Positions 9,147-17,625 of a DNA stretch of 64,000 bases are shown piece by piece. The stretch is from Paracidovorax avenae (GTDB lineage Bacteria; Pseudomonadota; Gammaproteobacteria; Burkholderiales; Burkholderiaceae_C), in NCBI RefSeq assembly GCF_040892545.1, contig NZ_CP156079.1:186001-250000 (forward strand), in the 5' to 3' direction. The stretch's first letter is position 1. Each line of letters opens with the position of its first letter. Position numbers and translations under genes: made by a program. Below the pieces are notes generated by a model. It was given only the letters and a program-made list of their open reading frames with translations, was not told the DNA's origin and did no database searches.

Positions 9147-9894
9147 GCGCCCCTCCCACATAGGCTTCGATGACGCGCGGGTCGCGCGAGACCTCGTCGT
9201 AGCTTCCCTCCGCCAGCACCTGGCCGGCCTGCAGCACGGTCACGCGGTCGCACAGCTCGGCGATGACTTTCATGTTGTGCTCCACCATGAGCACCGTCCG
9301 CCCGCGGGCCGCCTCGCGGATCAGTTCCACCACGGGGCCGATGTCCTCGTGCCCCAGGCCGGCCATGGGCTCGTCCAGCAGGATCATCTCGGGCTCCATG
9401 GCGATGGTGGTGGCCAGCTCCAGGGCGCGCTTGCGCCCGTAGGGCAACTCGCCGGCCGGGGTGTCGCGCCAGCGCCCCAGGCCCACGCGCTCCAGCAGTT
9501 CCAGCGCCCGGGCGTCCAGCGTGCGCAGCACCCTGGCGTTGCGCCAGAAGGCGAAGGTGCCGCCGTGGCGCTTCTGCAGTGCCACGCGCACGTTCTCCAG
9601 CGCCGTCATCTGCCCGAACACGGCCGAGATCTGGAACGAGCGCACCAGCCCGGCCATGGCCACCGAGGCCGGGTCGCTGCGGGAGATGTCCCGGCCGTTG
9701 AACACCACCGTGCCGGACGACGGCCGCAGGAAGGTGGTGAGCAGGTTGAAGCAGGTCGTCTTGCCCGCGCCGTTGGGGCCGATGAGGGCGTGGACCGAAT
9801 GCCGGCGCACCCGCAGGTCCACGTCCTTCACGGCGTAGAAGCCGCGGAACTGCCGGCTCAGCCCGCGGGCCTCGAGGATGAAGGTGTCGTCCAT
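9139..9894 (-). CDS. ABC transporter ATP-binding protein, LivG family
   Basis: An ABC ATPase of about 251 aa. It has Walker A GPNGAGKTT, the Walker B region MILLDEPMAGLG and the extended C-terminal tail typical of LivG (VEHNMKVIAELCDRVTVLQAGQVLAEG, ending near VIEAYVGG). The canonical signature LSGGQ is replaced by LPYGRKRALELA, as is usual in LivG. The start is uncertain. MDDTFILEARGLS at 9894 aligns with family N-termini, while an in-frame ATG at 9930 would overlap the preceding SDR gene. It forms the importer ATPase pair with the LivF-like protein. Confidence 0.92.
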
Positions 9895-9916
9895 GGCGTG
9901 GCGGCCGCGGTGCGCG

Positions 9917-10672
9917 TCAGAGGAAGGCATGGGTGACGCCGCCGTCCACGAGCAGCGATTCCCCGGTCACGAAGCTGGCGTCGTCGGAGGCCAGGAAGCA
10001 GGCGGCCCTGGCGATGTCCTCCACCTCGCCCAGGCGCTTCATCGGCGTCTTGGCGATGCGGATCTTCGCCTTCTCGGCGTCCACGTTGATCTTCACGCCC
10101 TCGGTGAGCACGGAGCCGGGGCAGATGGCGTTGACGCGGATGCCGCGCGGCCCCAGGTCCACCGCGGCGGAACGTGTCAGGCCCAGCACGCCGGCCTTCA
10201 CGCCGCAGTACAGCATGCCCTCGGGCAGGCCCAGGAAAGCGGCTGACGACGCGATGTTGACGATGCTCCCGCCCGCGTCCATGGCCTCGGCGCCCACCTG
10301 GATGCCCCAGACCACGGAGTTGAACCCGGTGCCGACCATGCGGTCGAGCATCTCGGGCGTGATGGCGTCGATGGGGCCGTAGCGCACCCAGATGGCGTTG
10401 TTCACCAGCACGTCGAGGCGGCCGTAGTGCTCCTTGAGCGCGCCCACCGCCTCGGTGAAGCTGGAGCGCCGCGCCACGTCGCCGCCGAAGGCCATGGCCC
10501 GCAGGCCGCGCGCCTGCAGCTGCTCGGCGGCCTCGTGGGCCATGTCCTCGGCGCGGTCCAGGATGCCGACGGCGGCGCCTTCGGCCGCCATGGCCTCGGC
10601 GATCGCGCGGCCGATGCCGCGGGCGCCGCCGGTGATGAGGGCTACCTTGCCTTCGAAACGTCGGGTCGTCAT
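9917..10672 (-). CDS. SDR-family oxidoreductase
   Basis: A 251-aa classical short-chain dehydrogenase with TGGARGIG (cofactor site), NNAIW in place of the usual NNAG, the Ser in NIASSAAF, and YCGVK as the catalytic Tyr/Lys motif. It ends with GESLLVDGG. The start ATG at 10672 overlaps the stop of the SMP-30 gene by 4 bp (ATGA), and its end lies 22 bp before the LivG-like ATPase, so all three are co-transcribed. NNAG to NNAI is a visible departure at a structural position that normally tolerates little change. It probably oxidises a hydroxylated intermediate of the compound imported by this operon. Confidence 0.9.
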   Translation of the reverse strand: MTTRRFEGKVALITGGARGIGRAIAEAMAAEGAAVGILDRAEDMAHEAAEQLQARGLRAMAFGGDVARRSSFTEAVGALKEHYGRLDVLVNNAIWVRYGPIDAITPEMLDRMVGTGFNSVVWGIQVGAEAMDAGGSIVNIASSAAFLGLPEGMLYCGVKAGVLGLTRSAAVDLGPRGIRVNAICPGSVLTEGVKINVDAEKAKIRIAKTPMKRLGEVEDIARAACFLASDDASFVTGESLLVDGGVTHAFL

Positions 10673-11607
10673 GGAGAAGTCCTTGTCTGTGGGGATCGGG
10701 GAAGGTCGGCGAAGCGGGCTTCCTCGAGCCCGCGCACGCCGGTGCCGTGGATGGCGAAGACCGCGCCGGCGTCGGGGTGGTCGCTGCGCAGCAGGTTGCC
10801 GCTGTCGCGGATGGAGGTGAGGTAGATCACGTCGAGTTGCGGCCCGCCGAAGCACGGGCAGGTCACGAAGTCCACGGGCAGCTGGATGCGCCGGTCCAGC
10901 CGGCCGTCGGGCGTGAAGCGCACGAGCTGGCCGTTCTGCACCAGCGCCACCCACACGCAGCCGTCCGCGTCCACGGCGGCGCCGTCGGGCACCGAGCCCA
11001 GCGCCCGGGTGTCCACCCAGGGTTCGGCCGGGCCGGCCATGCCGGTGGCCGGGTCGTAGGAGTGGCGGCGTACCTGGTGCGTGGGGCTGTCGGCGAAGTA
11101 CAGCCAGCGCCCGTCCGGGCTGAAGCACGTGCCGTTGGCCACGTGGATGCCGCGGTCCAGGATGCGCACGGCCTCCGCCGCGCCCGCGGCATCCGCCGTC
11201 TCCGGCGCCTGCAGCTGGTACAGCGCGCCCTCGGGCGCCATCCGGCCCAGTGTCATGGAGCCGACCACGAAGCGGCCGCGGCGGTCGGTGCGGCCGTCGT
11301 TCAGGCGCATCCGGTCGGCGGCGTGCGCCACCCGCACGCCCAGCGGCTCCAGGGCGCCGGTCTCCGGTTCCAGGTAGCGGAAGTCCTCCTCCAGCGCCAC
11401 CAGCAGCCGGCCGCTCTCGCACAGCGCGATGGAGCCGGCGTGGGCGGGCAGCTGCCAATCCACCTCGGCGCCCGTGGCCGGCGTGTGCCGGCGCACCAGG
11501 CCGGCCCGGGCGTCGATCCAGTAGAGCGACTGCGTGCGCACGTCCCACAGCGGGCATTCGCCGAGCAGGTCGCGCCGGGGGGAGAGGATGTCGATCTGCA
11601 GGTCCAT
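10669..11607 (-). CDS. SMP-30/gluconolactonase family hydrolase
   Basis: A 312-aa six-bladed beta-propeller hydrolase of the SMP-30/gluconolaconase/LRE family, which opens lactones at a divalent-metal site. Family landmarks are GECPLWDVRTQSLYWIDA near the N-terminus (metal Glu), RMLNDGR-like RLNDGRTDRRGRF, VANGTCFSPDGRWLYFADSPTHQV (metal Asn and the propeller turn), and PDGAAVDADGCVWVAL with the catalytic Asp region. It precedes the SDR gene with a 4-bp ATGA overlap and follows the binding-protein gene by 31 bp. In an operon with a Baeyer-Villiger-like enzyme, a lactonase is the expected next step, although sugar lactones remain possible. Confidence 0.9.
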   Translation of the reverse strand: MDLQIDILSPRRDLLGECPLWDVRTQSLYWIDARAGLVRRHTPATGAEVDWQLPAHAGSIALCESGRLLVALEEDFRYLEPETGALEPLGVRVAHAADRMRLNDGRTDRRGRFVVGSMTLGRMAPEGALYQLQAPETADAAGAAEAVRILDRGIHVANGTCFSPDGRWLYFADSPTHQVRRHSYDPATGMAGPAEPWVDTRALGSVPDGAAVDADGCVWVALVQNGQLVRFTPDGRLDRRIQLPVDFVTCPCFGGPQLDVIYLTSIRDSGNLLRSDHPDAGAVFAIHGTGVRGLEEARFADLPRSPQTRTSP

Positions 11608-11638
11608 GGGGGCTCTCGCAGGTGCCGGCCGGCGTGCC

Positions 11639-12862
11639 TTACCTGGCCGCGCTCTTGATGTAGTCGCAGCTGCTCTCGGACAGCGGGCGCCACGTCTGCT
11701 CGGGCGGGATCTCGCCGCGCACCGTGTAGAAGTCGTTCGGGCCCCTGGATTCCGAGGGCTTCTTGACCTGGATGGCGTACACCGGGCGCAGCGCCTGGCC
11801 GTCCTCGCGGATCTTCACGTCCTTCGAGAAGAAGTCGTTGATGGGCAGCTCGCGCATCCTGACCGCGACCTGGGCGCCGTCGTCCGTGCCGGCGGCCTTC
11901 ACGGCCTGCAGGTAGTGCCAGGCGGCGCTGTAGGCGCCGGCGTGGATGTAGGTGGGCACCACACCCTTGTTGCGGGCCATGAAGCGCCTGGACCAGGCGC
12001 GCGAGGACTCGTCGCGGTCCCAGTAGAAGGGCAGGGTCAGCTGCAGGCCCTGGGCCACGTCCAGGCCCATGGCCGCCACGCTGTTGATCGTCATGCCGAA
12101 CACGGTCACCACTTGGCCGCCGCGGGTGATCTTGTACTCCGCGGCCTGCTTGAGGGCGTTGGACAGGTCCAGGCCCGCGTTGAGGATGACGATGGCCTGC
12201 GCACCGCTGGCCTGGGCCTGCAGCAGGTAGGAGGAGAAGTCCGTGGCGCCCAGCGGGTGCTTGACCGAGCCCACCACCTTGCCGCCGGCGGCCTGGATGA
12301 AGCGCGTGGCATCGTCCTGGTAGGCTTGGCCGAAGGCGTAGTCCACGGTGATGAAAAAGAAGCTCTTGATACCCTGCTTGAACAGGCTCTGCACGCCGGC
12401 CTTGGGCAGCGCGTAGGTGTCCGTGAGGAACTGGAAGTTCATGGGCGAGCACGACTTGTTGGTCAGCTCCGCACTCACCGTGCCGGCGATCAGGTAGGGC
12501 TTCTTGCGCTCCTTCATCAGGCTGGAGATGCCCAGCGCGATGGACGAGGCGGAGCCGCCGACGATGGTGTCCACCTTCTCGGTGTCCAGCCACTTGCGGG
12601 CGATGTTCAGGCCCACGTCGGGCTTGTTCTGGTCGTCGGCCACGACCACCTCCACCGGCTTGCCGAGCACGGTGCTGCCGAAGTCCTCCACGGCCATGCG
12701 CACGGCCAGCGTCGAGCCCGGCCCGCCGTTGCCGGAGTAGGGGCCGGTCTGGTCGGCCATGACGCCGATGCGCACGACGTCGTCACTGATCTGGGCATGG
12801 GCCGCCGCGCCGAAGGCGAGGGCCAGGGCGGCGAGGGCGAGGCGGGAGCGTGGCTGGGGCAT
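11639..12862 (-). CDS. ABC transporter substrate-binding protein (Leu/Ile/Val type)
   Basis: A periplasmic binding protein of 407 aa from the type I (Peripla_BP_6) group that serves HAAT importers. The N-terminus carries a clear signal peptide (basic start, hydrophobic core, cleavage near AAHAQ around residue 24). The mature protein opens with DDVVRIGVMADQTGPYSGNGG, the standard first strand and ligand loop. GSASSIALGISSLMKERKKP and FFFITVDYAFGQAYQDDAT are further landmarks. An AAGGAG site precedes the ATG at 12862. It lies between the acyl-CoA synthetase and lactonase genes, so it probably presents the compound that the operon degrades. Confidence 0.93.
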   Translation of the reverse strand: MPQPRSRLALAALALAFGAAAHAQISDDVVRIGVMADQTGPYSGNGGPGSTLAVRMAVEDFGSTVLGKPVEVVVADDQNKPDVGLNIARKWLDTEKVDTIVGGSASSIALGISSLMKERKKPYLIAGTVSAELTNKSCSPMNFQFLTDTYALPKAGVQSLFKQGIKSFFFITVDYAFGQAYQDDATRFIQAAGGKVVGSVKHPLGATDFSSYLLQAQASGAQAIVILNAGLDLSNALKQAAEYKITRGGQVVTVFGMTINSVAAMGLDVAQGLQLTLPFYWDRDESSRAWSRRFMARNKGVVPTYIHAGAYSAAWHYLQAVKAAGTDDGAQVAVRMRELPINDFFSKDVKIREDGQALRPVYAIQVKKPSESRGPNDFYTVRGEIPPEQTWRPLSESSCDYIKSAAR

Positions 12863-12979
12863 GGTGTGTCTCCTTGGTGTGGTGCGTTGTCTTCGGACCG
12901 GACGGATGCATTCCAGGGCCCGCCGTCCGCAGGCCGGGTGGCGGGCCGGCGCCTGCAGCGTCCGGGGGGCCGCGTGGCG

Positions 12980-14626
12980 TCAGCCGGCGTCGGTGGGCAG
13001 GCGGTGGTCGCGGAACAGTTCGCGCAGCCGGGTCTTCTGCAGCTTGCCGGTGGCCGTGTGGGGCAGCTCGTCGATGAACACCACGTCGTCGGGCATCCAC
13101 CAGCGGGCCACGCGGTCCTTCATGAAGTCGAGGATTTCCGCGCCGCTCACCGTCTCGCCGGCCTTGGGCACGACGATCAGCAGGGGGCGTTCCTGCCACT
13201 TGCTGTGGTAGGCGCCGATCACTGCGGCTTCCTGCACCTTGGGATGTCCCACGGCCAGGTTCTCCAGGTCGATGGAGGAGATCCATTCGCCGCCGGACTT
13301 GATCACGTCCTTGGACCGGTCGGTGATCTGCACGTAGCCCTCGGCGTCGATGAGGGCCACGTCGCCCGTGGCGAACCAGCCGTCCGCATCCAGCGCGGAG
13401 CCCGACGTCTGGCCGTAGTAGGCCGATACCACCCAGGGCCCGCGCACCTTGAGGTCGCCGGGGGTGTGGTCGTCCGGCGCGCGCTGCCGCCCGTCGGCGT
13501 CGAACACCGCGATTTCCACGCCGTAGATGGCGCGGCCCTGGCGCGCCTGCACGGCGTGGCGCTCCTGCGCGGGCAGGCCGTCGTGGCGGGGCAGCAGGTT
13601 GCCGATGGTGGCCAGCGGGCTGGTCTCCGTCATGCCCCAGGCCTGGATCACGAAGGCACCGAAGAGCCGGTCGAACTTCTCGATGATGGCGCGGGGCGCG
13701 GCCGACCCGCCCACCACCACGCGCTGCAGCCGCAGCTGCGCCCGCTCAGCGTCGGGGAGGCCCTCGACGTGCTGGAAGAAGCCCAGCCAGACGGTGGGCA
13801 CGCCGAGCGACAGGGTGCACTGCTCGTCGCGCAGCAGCGCGAAGATGCGCTCACCCGCCAGGTTGGGCCCCGGCAGGACGAGCTTGGCGCCGCTCATGGC
13901 AGCGGCATAGGGAATGCCCCAGGCGTTCACGTGGAACATCGGCACGGCCAGCAGCACGCTGTCGCGCGCGCCCAGCCCCAGCCCGTCCGTGGCGCAGGCG
14001 GTCCAGGAGTGCAGCACCGTGGAGCGGTGGCTGTAGAGCACGCCCTTGGGATGGCCCGTCGTGCCGGAGGTGTAGCAAAGGGAGGAGGCCGTGTGCTCGT
14101 CCAGGGCCGGCCAGGTGAAACCTTCGTCGCCCGCATCCACCAGGTCTTCGTAGCACAGCAGCGGCACGGGCAGGTCCATGGCCGGCAACTGGTCGCGCCG
14201 GCACAGCGCCACGCAGGCCCGCACCGAGGCCAGCTGGGGGGCGATCCGCGCCACCAGCGGCGCGAAATCCAGGTCGAAGCACAGGTACTCGTCGGCCGCG
14301 TGGTTGACGATGTAGCTGATCTGCTCGGGGAACAGGCGGGGGTTGATCGTGTGCAGGATGGCGCCCATCCCGGACACGGCGTAGTACAGCTCCAGGTGGC
14401 GGTGGGTGTTCCAGGCCAGCGTGCCGACACGGGCCCCCGGGGGCAAGCCCCGGCCACGCAGGGCGCCGGCCAGGCGCCGGGCGCGGCGGCCCACTTCGCC
14501 CCAGGTCGTGCGCAGGCTGTCGTGCGCGTTCAGGTGGGAGACGATTTCCACCCCGCCATGGTGGCGTACCGCATGCTCCAGCAACGTGGAGATCAGCAGC
14601 GCCCCGGATTGCATCAAACCCTGCAT
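12980..14626 (-). CDS. acyl-CoA synthetase (AMP-forming, AlkK-like)
   Basis: A 548-aa ANL-superfamily ligase that activates a carboxylic acid with ATP and CoA. It has the AMP-binding P-loop [11 protein letters not shown], the A5-type motif [10 protein letters not shown], the [12 protein letters not shown] motif, and C-terminal [16 protein letters not shown] with [15 protein letters not shown] carrying the catalytic Lys. Length and motifs match medium/long-chain fatty-acyl ligases of the AlkK type. The start at 14626 follows AGAGGAAG. It is the first gene of the importer and monooxygenase cluster, 58 bp downstream of a 22-bp palindrome that looks like a TetR-family operator. It probably primes the ring-opened acid or a side chain for beta-oxidation. 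Confidence 0.92.
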   Translation of the reverse strand: MQGLMQSGALLISTLLEHAVRHHGGVEIVSHLNAHDSLRTTWGEVGRRARRLAGALRGRGLPPGARVGTLAWNTHRHLELYYAVSGMGAILHTINPRLFPEQISYIVNHAADEYLCFDLDFAPLVARIAPQLASVRACVALCRRDQLPAMDLPVPLLCYEDLVDAGDEGFTWPALDEHTASSLCYTSGTTGHPKGVLYSHRSTVLHSWTACATDGLGLGARDSVLLAVPMFHVNAWGIPYAAAMSGAKLVLPGPNLAGERIFALLRDEQCTLSLGVPTVWLGFFQHVEGLPDAERAQLRLQRVVVGGSAAPRAIIEKFDRLFGAFVIQAWGMTETSPLATIGNLLPRHDGLPAQERHAVQARQGRAIYGVEIAVFDADGRQRAPDDHTPGDLKVRGPWVVSAYYGQTSGSALDADGWFATGDVALIDAEGYVQITDRSKDVIKSGGEWISSIDLENLAVGHPKVQEAAVIGAYHSKWQERPLLIVVPKAGETVSGAEILDFMKDRVARWWMPDDVVFIDELPHTATGKLQKTRLRELFRDHRLPTDAG

Positions 14627-14683
14627 TTGTCTTCCTCTTTCTCTTCGGTGCCGCGCGACGGTGGTCCGTGAGCGATCTGCTTT

Positions 14684-14705
14684 TTACATGCCGGCCGGTA
14701 AGTAA
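14684..14705. promoter_or_regulatory. 22-bp palindrome, TetR-type operator candidate
   Basis: The sequence has TTAC and GTAA ends around a CCGGCCGG core, and 16 of its 22 positions are self-complementary across the centre. It lies 58 bp upstream of the acyl-CoA synthetase start. Palindromes of this size and shape are usual operators for TetR-family regulators of fatty-acid and acyl-CoA genes. No TetR gene is present in the window, so the regulator would be encoded elsewhere. Confidence 0.5.
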
Positions 14706-14836
14706 ATTGATGCTAGCAGAACGCCCCCCAGCCAACAATGGCGCGCGCTGGGTGAAAACCCTTGCGAGCGGGCCGTGGCTTGCCGGGACGCGGAAAGGGG
14801 AGAAAAAAGGTGCCGCCGCCGGGCGGACTGCCGGGA

Positions 14837-15547
14837 TCAGCCTTGTGCGGCCTGTCCAGTCCACTGCGCATGCCCGGCCTGCCGCAGCAGGCACGCCGGG
14901 CAGGTGCCGCAGCCGTAGCCCCAGGCGTGGAGCGTGTCGCGCACGCCGTGGTAGCAGGTATGGGACTGGCGAACGATGATGTCCACCAGCTCGTCGCCGC
15001 CGATCTGCCGGGCCATTTCCCAGGTCTCGGCCTTGTCGATCCACATGAGTGGCGTCTCGATGGTGAAGCGCTGGCCCATGCCCAGGGAGAGGGCCACCTG
15101 CAGCGCTTTGAGCGTGTCGTCGCGGCAGTCCGGATAGCCGGAGAAGTCGGTCTCGCACATGCCGCCCACCAGCGTGTGCAGGCCGCGCCGGTAGCCCACG
15201 GCGGCGGCCAGCTGGAAGAACAGCAGGTTGCGGCCGGGCACGAAGGTGTTGGGCAGGCCGGCTTCCGTCATCTGGATGGCGGTGTCGCGGGTGAGCGCCG
15301 TGTCGCTGATCTGGCCGAGCACGGCCAGGTCGACCATGTGGTCGTCGCCGAGGCGCGCGCTCCAGGCGGGGAAGCGGCCGCGCAGTGCCGCGAGCACGGC
15401 GGTGCGGGCCTCCAGCTCCACATGGTGGCGCTGGCCGTAATCGAAGCCGATGGTCTCCACCCGCTCGAAGCGCTCGAGCGCCCAGGCCAGGCAGGTGGTG
15501 GAGTCCTGGCCTCCGGAGAAAAGGACGAGGGCGTGGCCGGCTCGCAT
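14837..15547 (-). CDS. queC: 7-cyano-7-deazaguanine synthase QueC
   Basis: A 236-aa cytosolic enzyme that converts 7-carboxy-7-deazaguanine and ammonia into preQ0, using ATP, in queuosine biosynthesis. It carries the N-type ATP-pyrophosphatase loop [16 protein letters not shown] (residues about 8-23), the [13 protein letters not shown] block and [10 protein letters not shown]. The C-terminal zinc site has its cysteines in CYHG and [10 protein letters not shown]. An in-frame extension upstream exists, but the ATG at 15547, preceded by AAGGA, fits the family length. It is separated from the upstream 50-aa gene by a strong terminator and stands as its own unit. No preQ1 riboswitch is evident. 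Confidence 0.96.
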   Translation of the reverse strand: MRAGHALVLFSGGQDSTTCLAWALERFERVETIGFDYGQRHHVELEARTAVLAALRGRFPAWSARLGDDHMVDLAVLGQISDTALTRDTAIQMTEAGLPNTFVPGRNLLFFQLAAAVGYRRGLHTLVGGMCETDFSGYPDCRDDTLKALQVALSLGMGQRFTIETPLMWIDKAETWEMARQIGGDELVDIIVRQSHTCYHGVRDTLHAWGYGCGTCPACLLRQAGHAQWTGQAAQG

Positions 15548-15582
15548 GGGATGGGTCCTTGGAACGAAGAAGATCAGGAGTG

Positions 15583-15610
15583 AAAAGAAAAAGCCCCGCA
15601 TGCGCGGGGC
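15583..15610 (-). terminator. intrinsic terminator of the 50-aa membrane protein gene
   Basis: Read on the minus strand, a perfect GCCCCGC/GCGGGGC stem with a 4-base loop is followed by TTTTTCTTTT. It lies 28 bp past the stop of the small gene at 15638-15790 and just before the queC start, so it insulates queC. Confidence 0.85.
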
Positions 15611-15637
15611 CGGCTGGCGGGGCGGTCCGGAATGGCT

Positions 15638-15790
15638 TCAGGCCATGTAGATGGCGATGAACGCCAGCAGCAGCATCAGCACGCCGCCCGCGATGGGCAG
15701 CACGATGGGCATGTAGGGCACCACGGCCTCCACGCCGTCGGGGGCATGCTGCTCGCCGGCGTGCGGTGTGGTGGTGGTGTCGTGGACCAT
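15638..15790 (-). CDS. 50-aa single-span membrane protein, uncharacterised
   Basis: A short frame that is well supported by its signals. GAGGAGAA lies seven bases before the ATG at 15790, and an intrinsic terminator (15583-15610) follows the stop. The 50-residue product has a polar, His/Thr/Glu-rich N-terminal third (MVHDTTTTPHAGEQHAPDG) and then one hydrophobic span from about residue 28 to the end (VLPIAGGVLMLLLAFIAIYM). The N-terminus is likely periplasmic or cytoplasmic with a single anchor; the direction is unclear. Several His residues before the membrane could bind metal, but this is inference. I do not recognise the family. Confidence 0.75.
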   Translation of the reverse strand: MVHDTTTTPHAGEQHAPDGVEAVVPYMPIVLPIAGGVLMLLLAFIAIYMA

Positions 15791-15912
15791 GGCATTCTCC
15801 TCGGAACGGGGTTGCGGATGGGATGGACCATTCTAGCCACAGCCCCGCGGCGCCCGGGCCGCGGTTTCCTCGGTAATAACCTCAGTATCCGTGCCGGGCG
15901 GCACGTGGCCGG

Positions 15913-17517
15913 TCAGGAGAGCCGGCGGTCCGCCGGGGCGGGCGGCACCCACTGGTAGAGCCACGTCTCGGTGAGCGGCGCGCCGTTCTCGCCGCGCAGG
16001 AACATGCGGATGGTGATGGGCGCGGTGCTGTCGTCCTCGGGCTTGATGTCGAACATGGCGCGCCAGCCCTGGATGGCGTCCTGCGGCCGTGCGGAGGTGA
16101 TCTCGATCTTGCCGCGGCTGGCGGTGATCACGGGCTCGACCTTGGCGCCGCGGCCCAGCGCCACGAGGTTCTCCCCGGCGAAATCGACCGCGAAGCGCCA
16201 GGAGAAGTACTTGCGCGGCTGGCCGACCACGCCGCCCAGGCCTGTCCAGGTGGCCACGCAGCGCGCCAGCGGGGACTGGGCCGGCGGGTGGGCGCCCCAG
16301 AACAGGCGGTAGCCGATCAGCAGTTCCTCGCCGGGCTGCGGCTTGCGGTCGGGGTTCCAGAAGGCGACGATGTTGTCGAAGGTCTCGTCGATGGTGGGAA
16401 TCTCCACCAGCTGGATGGAGCCCGCGCCCCAGTCGGACTTCGGCTCCACCCAGAGCGAGGGCCGGCGCTCGTAGAAGACGCCGTCGTCCTGGTAGTGGTC
16501 GAAATTGCGGTCGCGCTGCACGAGGCCGAAGCCGCGCGGGCCCTGGTCGGCGAAGGCGTTGAACTGCAGCGCCGGCGGATTGGTGAGCGGACGCCAGACC
16601 CATTCGCCGTTGCCACGCCACATCTGCAGGCCGTCGGAGTCATGGATCTCGGGGCGCCAGTCGTTGGCCATGCGGCGGTCGTTCTCGCCGTGCTGGAACA
16701 TGCTGGTGCAGGGCGCGATGCCCAGCCGCTCGATGGCCTTGCGCGGATACAGGGCGGCATCGATCTCCATCACCTGCGTGTCGCCCGGCGTGATCGCGAA
16801 GCGGTAGGCGCCGGAGATGCTGGGCGAGTCCAGCAGGGCCAGCACGACGACGGTGTTGGAGCCCGGCGCGGGGCGCTCCAGGTAGAAGGCGGTGAAGTCC
16901 GGGAATTCCTCCGGCCGCTGCATGCCGGTATCGATGGCCAGGCCCCGGGCGGAGAGGCCGTACTGCCATTCGCCGCCCACGGCCCGGAAGTAGCTGGCGC
17001 CCAGGAAGGCGGCCACGTCGCGCACCGGGTCGGTGTGGAAATTGAGGCGGAAGCCCGCGAAGCCCAGGTCCGGCGGCAGGTCGCCGGGCTTGAGGCCGCT
17101 CTTGCCGTAGTCGAACATCTCGGGGTCGTAGGCCAGTTCCTGGGCCTTGCCGTCGGCCAGTTCGAACATGCGCACCGGCTTCTTGAAGAACAGGCCCAGG
17201 TGGAAGAACTTGGCCTGGAAGCGCAGCTTCTCGTCGGCCCAGAGGGCGTGGTCTGGCCGGAACTGGATGGACTGGTACTGGTCCCAGTCGAGCTTGGACA
17301 CCGAGGGGGGGATGGTGTCCTTCGGCGGCTCGTAGGCCTTGGCAGCCAGGGCGCGGGCCTGGCCCTTGAGCGCCGCGAAATCGAAGGGCTGGGGCTGGCC
17401 CAGGGGCTTGAGGGCGGCGAAGGCCTGGGTCCAGTTCAGGCCCAGGCCGCCAGCGGTGGCCAGCGCGGCGCCGTGGCCGAGAGTGCGGAGGAAATGGCGT
17501 CGTTGGGGTTTCTGCAT
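15913..17517 (-). CDS. opgD: periplasmic glucan biosynthesis protein OpgD/OpgG family
   Basis: A 534-aa periplasmic protein of the MdoG/OpgG-OpgD family, which shapes osmoregulated periplasmic glucans. A twin-arginine signal is plain at the start (RRHFLRTLGHGAALATAGG, with cleavage near AFA at about residue 34), and this favours OpgD, the Tat-exported paralogue. Family blocks include FHLGLFFKKPVRMFEL, GASYFRAVGGEWQYGLSARGLAID, CTSMFQHGENDRR and RPEIHDSDGLQMWRGNGEWVWRPL, followed by GFGLVQRDRNFDHYQDDGVFYERRPSLWVEP. These include the acidic catalytic region reported for the family. The gene stands alone. It is likely to matter for osmotic adaptation and envelope properties. Confidence 0.93.
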   Translation of the reverse strand: MQKPQRRHFLRTLGHGAALATAGGLGLNWTQAFAALKPLGQPQPFDFAALKGQARALAAKAYEPPKDTIPPSVSKLDWDQYQSIQFRPDHALWADEKLRFQAKFFHLGLFFKKPVRMFELADGKAQELAYDPEMFDYGKSGLKPGDLPPDLGFAGFRLNFHTDPVRDVAAFLGASYFRAVGGEWQYGLSARGLAIDTGMQRPEEFPDFTAFYLERPAPGSNTVVVLALLDSPSISGAYRFAITPGDTQVMEIDAALYPRKAIERLGIAPCTSMFQHGENDRRMANDWRPEIHDSDGLQMWRGNGEWVWRPLTNPPALQFNAFADQGPRGFGLVQRDRNFDHYQDDGVFYERRPSLWVEPKSDWGAGSIQLVEIPTIDETFDNIVAFWNPDRKPQPGEELLIGYRLFWGAHPPAQSPLARCVATWTGLGGVVGQPRKYFSWRFAVDFAGENLVALGRGAKVEPVITASRGKIEITSARPQDAIQGWRAMFDIKPEDDSTAPITIRMFLRGENGAPLTETWLYQWVPPAPADRRLS

Positions 17518-17625
17518 GGGGCTGCAGTGTGCCGAAAACGACGCGGCGGTGATGCAACGCCGTGTGACTCTGTGGATATTGCCCGCAAAAGCCGCTCCAG
17601 TCCTACAACGCGGAGGGGCAAAGGA

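Noticed and set aside
9895..9930. Longer N-terminus for the LivG-like ATPase from an ATG at 9930
   Set aside because: It would overlap the SDR gene and add 12 residues not seen in the family, though the ribosome site evidence is not decisive.
11534..14671. Over 1000-codon plus-strand frame opposite the binding protein and acyl-CoA synthetase genes
   Set aside because: Shadow of the real minus-strand genes, which have clear motifs, ribosome sites and operon spacing. The plus-strand product shows no domain.
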